A DNA stretch of 64,000 bases from Desulfitobacterium sp050251735 (GCA_050251735.1 JBFWMF010000007.1:62001-126000); one strand, 5' to 3'; positions 44,732 to 53,732 are shown, numbered from the stretch's first letter. The notes: generated from the letters alone by a model not told the origin. Translations and numbers: made by a program.

Positions 44732-44757
44732 GCAGTTTCGTTGCAAATTTTAAGGGG

Positions 44758-44837
44758 TCTCCAGGATTTTGCTATACGCGTTCGCTCAGAAAGCTGCGCG
44801 CACCCGTTCTAGCGCTCAAGCTTTCCGCTCCGTCGGG
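44758..44837. repeat. Element A, left-arm copy
   Basis: The 80 bases from TCTCCAGGATTTTGCT to CTCCGTCGGG match 6063-6143 at about 85 percent by eye, in the same orientation, with one small gap. The matching right arm is absent. From 44838 to 44977 the gap has another hairpin, GGCGGCTTTGG pairing with CCAAAGCGCC (about 44873-44913), and no gene. Confidence 0.75.
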
Positions 44838-44977
44838 GAGCCTGCGCCGGTATGTCATTCTTCGTGGCATGGCGGCTTTGGTGAACCCCTCATTCGGATT
44901 TCGTGACCCAAAGCGCCTCATACATCGCGCGCTCTATTGATGACTTGCATCATCAGGAAGGAACGCTAGAACTCGCC

Positions 44978-46318
44978 TTACTGCGCCCCAAGCACCTGCT
45001 CATACACCACTAATAGCTTCTTTTCTTCGCTTTCCCAGGAGTACTTTTCGTGGAAAGCGTCCCAGCCGTTCTGGGCATACTGTAGGGCTAGTGCGGGGTT
45101 TTCGATGAGGGTGCATATCTCTTGGGCTAGAGACTGGGGGTCGCCGGGTTCAGCAAGGCGGCCGCATTCATCTTCGCTTAGAATCTGCTCTATGTAGCCA
45201 AAACGGGAGCCGACTACGGGTAGCCCGGCGGCCATGTATTCGATGAGCTTTACGGGGATAGCTTTCGTGTAATTCAGGGTCGGGAGTAAGGGCACTAGGG
45301 CGATATGGCTGTCTCTGAGGATGCCGGGGACTTGGCTATAGGGGACTTTCCCTAGGACTTGGATATTGCCCTTTTCCAGCCAGCTTTCCATAGGGAGGTA
45401 CTTCTCAGAGATTCCTCCCAGCTCCAGTGGTCCCACTAGCTTACAGACCGCATCGGGATGCTTCTCGCGCACAAGGGGCATAGCTTCTAGGATGACTTCT
45501 AGGCCCCGTTCGCGATTGATTCCCCCTAAGTATAATATAACTGGGGCAACAGAGCCGGTGAAGGTGCCAGAACAGTCAGAGTTGGTGGAGGCGCCAGAAC
45601 CCTCAGAGCTATCATAGCCTTCCCGAGCTTCTTCATCGACCCCTTCAGCGACTTCCTCAAAAATTCTTTGCATAGAGGAATCTGACTTTATTTCGCATCC
45701 TTGAAACTTCGATACCGGACGTTCAAACTGGAACTGCTCCTGCAGGGGGAAGTTAAACAAGCTGGCTCCTACCGGATTGTATTGCTTAAATAAACCTTCC
45801 ATGTGGTGGTTTACCGTCATGATTCCGGCAAAGCGTCGCGCGGCACCTTTCTCCAGCCGTTCGAATACAGCCGCCGCTGTTTTGCGTAAGCGTGCGGGCA
45901 GCCAATATCGTGTCTTTAGGCTGTCGGCGTAATACTCATGGACATCATAAATCACCGGCTTGCCCAGCTTTTTCTGGAGGGTTAATCCCGTCCAAATTAG
46001 ATCAGGATCGTGAAAATGATACAGATCGGCGTGCTCCTCCACAGCGATCTGATAGATGGGCTGCAGATTGCGAACCCGTTGGAGCCTCGTGGAGAAAGGG
46101 GGCACATAGCGAATCCGAATCCCCTCCACGATTTCTTCCCGCGGATATTCTGCCTGATGAAAACTGGGACCTGACCCCGATTCGCAAGCCTGTGCTTGAC
46201 GGGGATATGGCGCGATGAGTACGACATCATAGCCTGCCCTTCGCAAAGAGCAGGCTTCCTTATAGAAGATGCGGCCATCCAAAGGTGGATGGGCAGATGT
46301 TAAGATACAGATTTTCAA
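44978..46318 (-). CDS. Glycosyltransferase family 4-like with REP-derived and low-complexity insertions
   Basis: A 446-residue GT-B glycosyltransferase. The N-terminus is KICILTSAHPPLDGRIFYKEA, with YHFHDPDLIWTGL and GKPVIYDVHEYY; the C-terminal domain has PVILYLGGINRERGLEVILEA and GLPVVGSRFGYIEQIL. Two additions stand out: residues 45-55 (CESGSGPSFHQ) are encoded by a copy of the dispersed GGGACCTGACCCC repeat, and about residues 205-262 form a Ser/Glu/Gly-rich linker containing a DNA-level near-duplication (45555-45610). TTG start, overlapping the upstream ligase-like stop by 4 bases. Confidence 0.88.
   Translation of the reverse strand: MKICILTSAHPPLDGRIFYKEACSLRRAGYDVVLIAPYPRQAQACESGSGPSFHQAEYPREEIVEGIRIRYVPPFSTRLQRVRNLQPIYQIAVEEHADLYHFHDPDLIWTGLTLQKKLGKPVIYDVHEYYADSLKTRYWLPARLRKTAAAVFERLEKGAARRFAGIMTVNHHMEGLFKQYNPVGASLFNFPLQEQFQFERPVSKFQGCEIKSDSSMQRIFEEVAEGVDEEAREGYDSSEGSGASTNSDCSGTFTGSVAPVILYLGGINRERGLEVILEAMPLVREKHPDAVCKLVGPLELGGISEKYLPMESWLEKGNIQVLGKVPYSQVPGILRDSHIALVPLLPTLNYTKAIPVKLIEYMAAGLPVVGSRFGYIEQILSEDECGRLAEPGDPQSLAQEICTLIENPALALQYAQNGWDAFHEKYSWESEEKKLLVVYEQVLGAQ
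46158..46188. repeat. REP-like repeat inside a coding region, copy 9
   Basis: GAAAACTGGGACCTGACCCC then GATTCGCAAG; nearly the same string as GAAAGCTGGGACCTGACC...GATTCG at 31349-31375. It is read in frame on the minus strand as residues 45-55 of the glycosyltransferase. Confidence 0.7.
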
Positions 46319-47646
46319 TATTCTTCCCTCGCAGTGTTATACACCAAGCCGATAATGATGCAGAAGATCGTCATGAGCTGAAGATTATAGAACACGCCGG
46401 CCATGAAATTATAGAGGAAAATCGCCGGCAACAGGGCAATATAAGACATACCAATCCAAGTCTTCACATCGAAGTATTCCTTCATGCGTCCTGCCGCTTC
46501 GACACGATAGCGTTTCAGGCCGAAAAGCCAAGGTTGAATAAAGAACCATAGATAGATGGCCAGCCCCACAAATCCATAACGACGGGTGAAAAGAGCATAC
46601 TCATTATCTACCACCGTAGTCATGGCGTATTTTTGAGTACCCCAGCCGAGGACCGGGGATTGCCAGATGGACCCCACCGCGGCCCCGAGACGCTCCACAT
46701 GGCCAATGAAGGAGTTGCTGGTCGAAAAGTTGAAGCCGTCCGTTAAACGCACAAAGAAGCCGTCGGAGGCCGTGGCAAAAAGCAATATGGTCACGAGGAA
46801 CAACGCCCCGATCCGCAGTAGGATTCCTTTGCTTTTCCTATAATAGAAGAAAGCCCAAATACTTAAGATCGTCAAAACAATCCCGATTCCCGCTAAAGCG
46901 GTGCGAGAAATGGTCAAATACTCGACCTTTATTACCAACCCGATCAGAATCAGCAGAATGAAGGGAAAATAAATCTTCGATTCCACAAAGTAATAGCGAG
47001 CCACCAAAAAGGCTAAAGTCATAACTGTGAACGTTCCGAACACATTGGGGTTATCAAACGTTCCCAGGACCCGTGCCGGGTTGCCGAGAATCATGGTTTC
47101 CCAGTGGCTCGGATTAAAAAAGGGCGAAAACCAAGCGTTCAAATTAAACAGGTTCAGACTTTGGGCAAAACTGAATAGAATTAGGAAGCCTAATGCTCCT
47201 AAGAAGGTATAACTCAGGACAGCAAACTCAGCATCCCGAAAGTTGATGGAGAGGACTAAGGTAACCACGAGAAAATATTTAAAAAAAGTGACCAGCTCCA
47301 TCACATCCCGTAAACCGTAAGCCCCGGCGCCGAGAATGACGACCCCGTAAAAGTTTGAGATAGCATAGGAAAGGACCAAGCAGCTAAAAATGAGCATGAT
47401 CCGTTTCAAGGCCGGCCCCTGCCGACGCAACTCTTCCTGGGCATCCGCTGAAAAGCGAAAGCCTTTGAAGATGAAAGCCAAGATATTCAGACCAAAGACG
47501 CCAAATAAAAGCAACTCATCGACCCGAATGTTCGGGAGCGTTGGCTGGATCTCAAAGGAAGGAAGCAGCATGGCCGAAAGCATCACCAGGAGCAAAACAA
47601 TTAAACGACTATCGTTGCCTTTAGTCAGCCCATTATTCCAAAACAT
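46315..47646 (-). CDS. O-antigen ligase/polymerase-like membrane protein (Wzy/WaaL family)
   Basis: A 443-residue protein with about 11-12 hydrophobic helices and a large extracytoplasmic loop late in the sequence (WQSPVLGWGTQKYAMTTVVDNEYALFTRRYG), the hallmark region of the Wzy_C/O-antigen ligase family, with the conserved GWGT. Expected role is polymerising or ligating the glycan exported by the Wzx-like flippase. RBS GAGGAGGAA on the minus strand. It is followed by a coupled glycosyltransferase gene and preceded 61 bases upstream by the aminotransferase gene. Confidence 0.87.
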   Translation of the reverse strand: MFWNNGLTKGNDSRLIVLLLVMLSAMLLPSFEIQPTLPNIRVDELLLFGVFGLNILAFIFKGFRFSADAQEELRRQGPALKRIMLIFSCLVLSYAISNFYGVVILGAGAYGLRDVMELVTFFKYFLVVTLVLSINFRDAEFAVLSYTFLGALGFLILFSFAQSLNLFNLNAWFSPFFNPSHWETMILGNPARVLGTFDNPNVFGTFTVMTLAFLVARYYFVESKIYFPFILLILIGLVIKVEYLTISRTALAGIGIVLTILSIWAFFYYRKSKGILLRIGALFLVTILLFATASDGFFVRLTDGFNFSTSNSFIGHVERLGAAVGSIWQSPVLGWGTQKYAMTTVVDNEYALFTRRYGFVGLAIYLWFFIQPWLFGLKRYRVEAAGRMKEYFDVKTWIGMSYIALLPAIFLYNFMAGVFYNLQLMTIFCIIIGLVYNTAREEY

Positions 47647-47707
47647 AAATTCCTCCTCAGTACTATATAGAACACCGGACTAACCACTCTTAGGTTCCCC
47701 GCCTGAC

Positions 47708-48820
47708 TTAACCCAAGACCTCAAGGACGACCTGGGCAATCTCGTGCAGCTGATTATCAGTTAATTCGGGATAGCAGGGGATAGCTAGAGCTTGCGTGCA
47801 AGCTTCCTCAGCTAGCGGGAAGTCCCCTACCTGATAGCCGAGACCCACAAAGGCTTTTTGCAGGTGCAGCGGAACCGGATAATAAATAGCATTCGCGATG
47901 CCCTTGGCCGTCAAAGCAGCCATGAGCTTTTCCCGTTCTGGGGTTCTGAGTACATAAAGATGGAACACATGCTTCAGCTCAGCCTCTTGATAAGGTAAAA
48001 TTACCTTCCCTTCAGCAGCCAAAGGAGCTAATAGCTCATCATAGACAGCAGCCTTAGCGGTCCGTGCCTGATTCCACTCATCGATATAGCGCAGCTTCAC
48101 CCGCAGAATGGCCGCTTGCAGCTCATCAAGACGGCTGTTATAGCCAATCTCATCATGATAATACTTCGTCTTACAACCGTGGAAACGCAGGACGCGAGCT
48201 GCCTCTGCCAAAGCATCATCATTAGTGACGATCATCCCGCCATCCCCGTATCCGCCTAGGTTTTTGGTCGGGAAAAAGCTAAAGGTTCCCGCATCTCCCA
48301 AGGAGCCGGCCTTATGCCCTTTATATTCTGCCCCTATGGCTTGCGCTGCATCCTCAATCACTTTCAAATTGTACTTTTTAGCTAGCTCTAAGATGGGATC
48401 CATATCCGCCATTTGGCCAAAAATATGTACTGGAATAACCCCTTTGGTCTTAGCCGTGATTTTTGCCTCCAGCTGAGCCACGTCCATATTCAGGGTCTGA
48501 GGATCAATCTCCACAAACACCGGCGTTGCCCCCACTTGGGCAATGCACTCGGCAGAAGCGAAAAATGTAAAAGGACTGGTAATCACTTCATCCCCGGGGC
48601 CAATTCCACAAGCCTTTAAAACAATCACTAAAGCATCTGTACCATTGCCCACGGCCACGGCATGCTTCGTACCGCAGTAAGCGGCAATTTCCTCTTCAAA
48701 GGTTTTCATCTCAGGGCCAAAGATAAATTTACTCGAATCCAGAACCCCTAATACGGCCTGGTCAATTTCCTCTTTAATCGCAAGATATTGGGCTTTCAAA
48801 TCTAACAATGGAATAGACAT
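47708..48820 (-). CDS. wbpE: PLP-dependent sugar aminotransferase (DegT family, WbpE-like)
   Basis: A 370-residue DegT/DnrJ/EryC1 aminotransferase. The PLP lysine is in FSFFPTKNLGGYGDGG, with AVAVGNGTDAL and EDAAQAIGAEYKG. WbpE makes the 3-amino group on UDP-GlcNAcA, in tandem with WbpB. This product resembles WbpE in the PTKNLGGYGDGG stretch and completes the set encoded at 36847-40305 on the other strand. A TTG two codons upstream is possible; AAAGGA at about 10 bases fits the ATG at 48820. It is first in the minus-strand operon. The upstream 48827-49043 region holds only the toxin-antitoxin promoter. Confidence 0.9.
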   Translation of the reverse strand: MSIPLLDLKAQYLAIKEEIDQAVLGVLDSSKFIFGPEMKTFEEEIAAYCGTKHAVAVGNGTDALVIVLKACGIGPGDEVITSPFTFFASAECIAQVGATPVFVEIDPQTLNMDVAQLEAKITAKTKGVIPVHIFGQMADMDPILELAKKYNLKVIEDAAQAIGAEYKGHKAGSLGDAGTFSFFPTKNLGGYGDGGMIVTNDDALAEAARVLRFHGCKTKYYHDEIGYNSRLDELQAAILRVKLRYIDEWNQARTAKAAVYDELLAPLAAEGKVILPYQEAELKHVFHLYVLRTPEREKLMAALTAKGIANAIYYPVPLHLQKAFVGLGYQVGDFPLAEEACTQALAIPCYPELTDNQLHEIAQVVLEVLG

Positions 48821-48972
48821 AATCAATTCGTCCTTTCATCACAAAATAACGCTTAAAATGAGTCCGGTTAAATCGGACAAAATTCTACACTTAAGGGTAC
48901 AACGAATAAGGTCACTTTTCAAGGACTGTCCTAGGGTTTCTGCCTAAAAAAGTAATTCACTCTGTACACTGA

Positions 48973-49002
48973 TTGACAAAAAACAGACCATTGTAATACA
49001 AT
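48973..49002 (+). promoter_or_regulatory. Promoter of the RelBE-like module
   Basis: TTGACA (48973-48978), an 18-base spacer, and TACAAT (48997-49002). The -10 is embedded in the operator. Confidence 0.7.
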
Positions 49003-49011
49003 GTATTACAA
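48991..49011. promoter_or_regulatory. Antitoxin operator
   Basis: TTGTAATA-CAATG-TATTACAA, a perfect 8-bp inverted repeat covering the -10 element, suited to autorepression by the ribbon-helix-helix antitoxin. Confidence 0.75.
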
Positions 49012-49043
49012 AAGAGTATTGCAAACGAAAGGTGGTTTGCCTG

Positions 49044-49265
49044 ATGACGATTTCTATTCGACTTAGTCCTGCAGAAGCAGAACTCATTAAGAGCTATGCA
49101 ATACTAAAAAACCAAAGCGTATCTGATGTTATGAGGAAAGCAATCCTTGAGCAGATCGAAGATGAATATGATCTTGAAGTGTATGAAAAAGCAATGGCCG
49201 AATATCGTAAAAATCCTGTGACCTATTCGCTAGAGGAAGTTGAAAAGGAACTGGGCTTAAGCTGA
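49044..49265 (+). CDS. Ribbon-helix-helix antitoxin (RelB/DUF6290-like)
   Basis: A 73-residue protein with the RHH strand-helix start TISIRLSPAEAELIKSYAILKNQSVSDVMRKAI, then an acidic C-terminal tail that would wrap the toxin. GAAAGGTGG at 49027-49035 fits the ATG at 49044; an upstream GTG is possible. Its stop shares one base with the toxin start (TGATG), a coupled arrangement. Confidence 0.87.
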   Translation: MTISIRLSPAEAELIKSYAILKNQSVSDVMRKAILEQIEDEYDLEVYEKAMAEYRKNPVTYSLEEVEKELGLS

Positions 49266-49531
49266 TGTATCACGTCGTCCTTACTGAAGGAGCCAAAAAG
49301 GAAATAAAAAAACTGGATAGGCCCATGGCCCTTCTTGTTCTGGCTTGGATACGCAAGAATTTGGAGGGGTGCGAAAATCCCCGACTCCACGGCAAAGCAC
49401 TAAAAGGCAATTTAGACAGTAAATGGAGTTATCGGGTGGGTGATTTTCGTTTGCTTGCCGAGATACAGGACAGTGAAATCACCATATTAATAGTGAGTGT
49501 CGGCCATAGAAGAGAGGTATATGAAAAATAA
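49265..49531 (+). CDS. RelE/ParE-family toxin
   Basis: An 88-residue RelE-type mRNA interferase candidate. It has the typical opening YHVVLTEGAKKEIKKLD, the middle NPRLHGKALKGNLDSKWSYRVGDFRLLAEI and the C-terminal VGHRREVYEK, with the basic and Tyr residues expected for a ribosome-dependent RNase. Coupled to its antitoxin. Intact by length. Confidence 0.88.
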   Translation: MYHVVLTEGAKKEIKKLDRPMALLVLAWIRKNLEGCENPRLHGKALKGNLDSKWSYRVGDFRLLAEIQDSEITILIVSVGHRREVYEK

Positions 49532-49539
49532 TTACTAAA

Positions 49540-49588
49540 GGGAGTGTTATCTACTATATAAGTAGTAGACAACACTCCCGATTTTTAT
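49540..49588. terminator. Bidirectional terminator between relE and the GH18 gene
   Basis: GGGAGTGTTATCTACTA (49540-49556) pairs with TAGTAGACAACACTCCC (49563-49579), 17 bp with one mismatch, followed by GATTTTTATATT. Confidence 0.88.
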
Positions 49589-49595
49589 ATTGGTT

Positions 49596-51656
49596 CTACC
49601 GCAGATGCTGATTGAGCAGAGGATAGAGTCCCTCGGCGGTTTCTTCATCCACCCAGCCCATGGCCCAAGGACCGACACCGGCTAGGCCAAATTCGTTGAT
49701 TACCCCCAGCTTGGCATTCCAACTGGTGTAATCATCGAAAAATACTGTATGCTCAACACCCTTATCGTCCGTGTACTTAAAGGTTGGGGTACCGACAGGG
49801 TCATTACCAGGGTACTTAGAGTAAGTGATTTCGGCACCATAAGTTTGAGCAATCTCCATGGCCTTGGAATAGCCAAAGGCAGTGGAATTATAAGTGGGAT
49901 TGCCGCTGGCATCCTTGCCGGTGACCACCCAATCCCGTCCGTAGTAGGGGAGTCCCATCATGACCTTGCTCATATCCACCCCTTGATCCTTTACATAGGT
50001 AAGAACCTGTTTGATCCAAGGATAAGGAGCGATTGGCCCCGGAGCGGAGGTCCGGTAGTGGTGGTCATAGGTCATAACATGCATATAATCCACTACATGC
50101 GAGAGTGCTTCATAATCAAAGGCATCTAGCCAGTACTGACTGGAGGACATCCGAGGCATCACAGTCATGACCACAATCTTATTCATGGGCTTTAACTTGG
50201 CGTAAAGAGATTCCATAAAGGCAGTCAAATCATTTCTCACCCCATCATTAGGGTCCTTAGCATCACCATAATCCAAAGGGGTCTCAAAATCGATGACCAC
50301 CCCATCAGAACGGGTGTCTACAATCAACTTCACAATCTCGCTGATCATTTTTTCTTGAGCAGCAGGGCTTTTCAGCAGAGTGTTGATGGAAGCGCCATTG
50401 CCATTGATCAGAGGCAGAACCTTCATGCCTAGGCCGTGAGCCATATTGGAGAGCTGAAGATAATTACTAGAGCCCTCCTCCCAAACCAGCTTCAGGGTCC
50501 CATCCGCACCGATGGAGGAGCGCCAGTTGGGGGAGACATAGTCCACATAATCCGTAGCTCGATTGGGGATCATGGCGAGTTGATTGAGATAGGTTTCGTA
50601 TTTGGCATAACCATCCCAGTATTGCAGGGAAATCTTTGGATGCAAATTGCCCGTGCGAATCATGCTCTCCATACCGTAGCTAATCACTCCCCAGCCACCC
50701 AGCAGCGTAAAGTGTGCACCTTGCTCCCGACGTGCACCCAGATAATCCATGCTCGCTTCCTTAAGATCCTTTTGCGGGACCAAAACAATCGGGTTATTGT
50801 TCTTAGCGGCTAAGGCAGCTCCGGCCAAGGCATCTGGAAATTTTGTGCCCGTGGCGACATAAATTGCTTCATTATTAAAGCTTAAGTCATTGAGGATTTC
50901 CAGATTGGTTCCATAGCGATCGGTTCCGGCTAAACGATCCACACTGAAGCTTAATTCTTCTAACTGAGTCTTTACCTCAGGGAGAATAACCCCCTCGCCA
51001 CCAATCAGGGTCACTTCTTTGACTCCCAAGCTTTGTAGGGTTTCCAACGTAACCTCAGGGACCTTTTTCTTCTCCGTCAAAAGCAGAGGAATTCCTTGAG
51101 CAGCAGCATAAGAGGAAATGCTCAAAGCATCGGGGAAATCCGTGCCCAAAGCCAAGAAGGCCTTTTCGGTCTGAGGTACAGCAACCTTAGCGATCTCACT
51201 GGCCGTAATATAGCGGTCCGTTCCCTCGAGACGTTCCACGGTCAATCCTTCACTGATCAAAGTATTTTCCACTGCTTCTGAGACAGCCCCCCGACTGCCT
51301 AAGATGTAAACTGTCGAGGCCTCCAGTCGCTTAATTTCCTCTAACACTCCAGCAGTTAGCTGCTTAGTTTCTGTTAATAGCAAGGGAGCATTCACACTCG
51401 TGGTCAGCACCACCCCGGCTAAAGCATCGGGAAAGTCATCTCCGCGAGCCAGCACCACGGACTCAGCGTAATCCCATCCCCCTTGGGAGACTTGGATCGC
51501 CGTATCGTAGCGAGAAGTTCCCGCTAAGCGCAAAGGTTGAGTTATGGAAGTTTCGGCCTGAACAGCTTGAGGCGCCAAAGGCATTATGCCTGAGTTTGTG
51601 AATAAAAGAGTGAAGGCTGTCAAAGTCACGACGGCAATTTTTATAGTTTTCTTCAT
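49596..51656 (-). CDS. Wall-anchored glycoside hydrolase family 18 protein with three CWB2 repeats
   Basis: A 686-residue secreted protein. Signal peptide about residues 1-35 (KIAVVTLTAFTLLF, then AVQAE). Three CWB2 units follow (DDFPDALAG, TDFPDALSI, TKFPDALAG), to about residue 320. The rest is a GH18 barrel of the YaaH/SleL-like class, with the catalytic DGVVIDFE and later MTYDHHY and GLPYYGRDW. GH18 proteins of this kind cleave peptidoglycan or chitin-like chains. AAAAGGAGAG lies close to the ATG at 51656; the upstream ATG at 51680 lacks spacing. The 3' end converges on relE. Confidence 0.9.
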   Translation of the reverse strand: MKKTIKIAVVTLTAFTLLFTNSGIMPLAPQAVQAETSITQPLRLAGTSRYDTAIQVSQGGWDYAESVVLARGDDFPDALAGVVLTTSVNAPLLLTETKQLTAGVLEEIKRLEASTVYILGSRGAVSEAVENTLISEGLTVERLEGTDRYITASEIAKVAVPQTEKAFLALGTDFPDALSISSYAAAQGIPLLLTEKKKVPEVTLETLQSLGVKEVTLIGGEGVILPEVKTQLEELSFSVDRLAGTDRYGTNLEILNDLSFNNEAIYVATGTKFPDALAGAALAAKNNNPIVLVPQKDLKEASMDYLGARREQGAHFTLLGGWGVISYGMESMIRTGNLHPKISLQYWDGYAKYETYLNQLAMIPNRATDYVDYVSPNWRSSIGADGTLKLVWEEGSSNYLQLSNMAHGLGMKVLPLINGNGASINTLLKSPAAQEKMISEIVKLIVDTRSDGVVIDFETPLDYGDAKDPNDGVRNDLTAFMESLYAKLKPMNKIVVMTVMPRMSSSQYWLDAFDYEALSHVVDYMHVMTYDHHYRTSAPGPIAPYPWIKQVLTYVKDQGVDMSKVMMGLPYYGRDWVVTGKDASGNPTYNSTAFGYSKAMEIAQTYGAEITYSKYPGNDPVGTPTFKYTDDKGVEHTVFFDDYTSWNAKLGVINEFGLAGVGPWAMGWVDEETAEGLYPLLNQHLR

Positions 51657-51680
51657 TTTTCTCTCCTTTTTGTTATTCAT

Positions 51681-52100
51681 CCATACAAGTGGCTAATAGG
51701 GCGACCGACACTTAGGCCGTCTCTACATACGTACATAACTAGGAACACAACTAAGCACATAATATAAGAAGTGTTCTTGGTTTTAGACTAAAACTGTCCG
51801 TTAAATCTGACACGGTTCTCTGTTGTCTCTGCGAATACTTCGCTAAAAAGCAAAGAAACCCTTTACAAAATAAATGAGAATAGCAAGAGTTAATAAATTT
51901 TTAACATATTAAGAGGAAGAAAAGCAGATCCTTGTCAGTCTATTAATAAGTAAGGACTGTTAGTCTTCAGCAACCGCAAAGGGGACGAACTGACCATCGC
52001 TTGCCTAGCAAATGGTCGAGATTCCCAAAAGGATTCAGTTATATCCCGTCGAAACATGCAAAGTACCAAAAGTACCTATAACGATCAAGGAGGGTTTTCC
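51681..52100 (+). other. Long leader region before the amidase gene
   Basis: A 420-bp gap without a gene. It shows two small hairpins, CAGTC/GACTG (51936-51959 region) and GACCAT/ATGGTC around 51992-52019, in what may be the 5' leader of the amidase transcript, and AT-rich sequence (51850-51930) that could hold the promoters for the divergent GH18 and amidase genes. No known riboswitch is recognised. Confidence 0.35.
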
Positions 52101-53732
52101 GTGTGGCTACCACCAAAAAAATGGAGCGCTCTCCTCGCCGCTTCCTTTAGTCTTTGGCTATTAGGTCAAGCACCGGTTGCAGCAGCTCCTCTGACAGCAG
52201 ATGTAGATCGCCTCTACGGAGCAACGCGCATTGAGACAGCTTTAAAGATTTCCCAGGCAGGCTGGGGCGAAGCTCAGACCGTTCTCCTAGCCCGCGGAGA
52301 TGCCTTCCCGGACTCCTTAGTCTCCGTCCCTCTTTCCAAGCGCTATGATGCCCCCATTCTTCTGACCGGTTCTAAGGGCTTGGACCATGAAGTGCTAGAG
52401 GAAATCCAACGGCTCAAGGCCCAGCATGTGATCCTACTGGGAGGAGCCGGTGTCATGGGGACACCCATCAGCAAGGCTCTGGAAACTGCCGGACTCACTT
52501 GGGAACGCATTGGCGGAGCGGATCGCTATGAGACGGCCGCCCTAGTGGCTGAGCATTTAGGGGGCAATGGCCAAGTGGTCCTCACCAGTGGCGAGAATTT
52601 CCCCGATGCCCTAGCCATCGGACCCTATGCCGGTATCACCGAGACCCCCATCTTGCTCACGAAAGCTCAAGAACTTCCCGCTGTCACCCGGCATAAGCTG
52701 GAAGCGTTGGGCGCATACCAACTCAATGAAGAGGCAGAAGCCGTGACCCGGACCATCGTGGTCGGAGGAGAGGGAGTCATTGCCCCCATTACCTTAGAAG
52801 GATTAACCGGAATGACGCGGCTAAGCGGCCAAGACCGCTATGAGACCGCTGCTCAAGCCTTTTGGTTCACCCAAGAGGAGTTCGGGACGGACCCGGCTGA
52901 AGCTCCCGAGGGACAACGGGCTTTCCTAGTCACCGGGGAGAATTTCCCGGATGCCTTAGTCACCGGCGCCTTAGCCGTCAAACAGAATGCCTACCTTTTT
53001 ATGTCCAGTCATGCCGGACTACCGGCCATCACCTATTCCGCCATGGGCAATGCCACTGTGAATCGGCTCTTGGTCACCATGGTTGGAGGGGAAGTCATAC
53101 TCTCCGACCGAGTCAGAGGCATCGTCGCCGGCACTATCCAACCGCCTTATCTCCTAGCCGGTCTCACCATAGTCGTGGACCCTGGCCATGGGGGTAAAGA
53201 TGTAGGAGCGGTAGGGGCTAGTGGCTCTTATGAGAAGAACTCGACCCTGCCTGTGGGGTTAAATTTAACGAATTTACTCCGCCAAGCGGGAGCGAAAGTT
53301 GTGATGACCCGTACCGGGGATACCCCGCCCTCCGGCACAAGTTATGTAGAATTAATAGATTTACAAACTCGGGTGAAAATAGCGAATCAGATTCAGGCTG
53401 ATGTTTACGTCTCTATACACAACGATGCTTTTTCCAATCCAGAGGCAGGGGGAGTGACAACGTATATTTCTGCGGCTAATCCCAGAGTAGAAGAGGGAAG
53501 AAAACTGGCTACTGCAATTCAGCAAGAAGTGATCAAGCAAGTGGAGCTCCAGGACCGCAAAGTCAAAACGGCTAACTTTTACGTAATTAAAAATACCACG
53601 ATGCCGTCTATTCTTGTGGAACTGGGCTTTATTTCAAATCCTCAGGAAGAAAAATTGATCATTAGTCCAGAATTTCAACAAAAAGCAGCTCTAGGGATCT
53701 ACCGAGGCATTCTAATTTACCGGGGTTATTAA
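52101..53732 (+). CDS. N-acetylmuramoyl-L-alanine amidase with three CWB2 repeats
   Basis: A 543-residue secreted autolysin. The signal peptide ends near APVAAA. Three CWB2 repeats (DAFPDSLVS, ENFPDALAI, ENFPDALVT) reach about residue 345, and an Amidase_3 domain follows: VVDPGHGGKDVGAVG with the zinc His, a glutamate in SYEKNSTLPV, DVYVSIHNDAF and the C-terminal ILVELGFISNPQEE glutamate. The frame opens at 52056, but AAGGAGGG (52087-52094) is right for the GTG at 52101. Together with the SLT and GH18 products it gives the cell three wall-bound murein hydrolases. Confidence 0.9.
   Translation: MWLPPKKWSALLAASFSLWLLGQAPVAAAPLTADVDRLYGATRIETALKISQAGWGEAQTVLLARGDAFPDSLVSVPLSKRYDAPILLTGSKGLDHEVLEEIQRLKAQHVILLGGAGVMGTPISKALETAGLTWERIGGADRYETAALVAEHLGGNGQVVLTSGENFPDALAIGPYAGITETPILLTKAQELPAVTRHKLEALGAYQLNEEAEAVTRTIVVGGEGVIAPITLEGLTGMTRLSGQDRYETAAQAFWFTQEEFGTDPAEAPEGQRAFLVTGENFPDALVTGALAVKQNAYLFMSSHAGLPAITYSAMGNATVNRLLVTMVGGEVILSDRVRGIVAGTIQPPYLLAGLTIVVDPGHGGKDVGAVGASGSYEKNSTLPVGLNLTNLLRQAGAKVVMTRTGDTPPSGTSYVELIDLQTRVKIANQIQADVYVSIHNDAFSNPEAGGVTTYISAANPRVEEGRKLATAIQQEVIKQVELQDRKVKTANFYVIKNTTMPSILVELGFISNPQEEKLIISPEFQQKAALGIYRGILIYRGY

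Noticed and set aside
51940..52030. c-di-AMP (ydaO) riboswitch before the amidase gene
   Set aside because: Amidase leaders often carry this class, but the conserved segments are not found here, only short hairpins.
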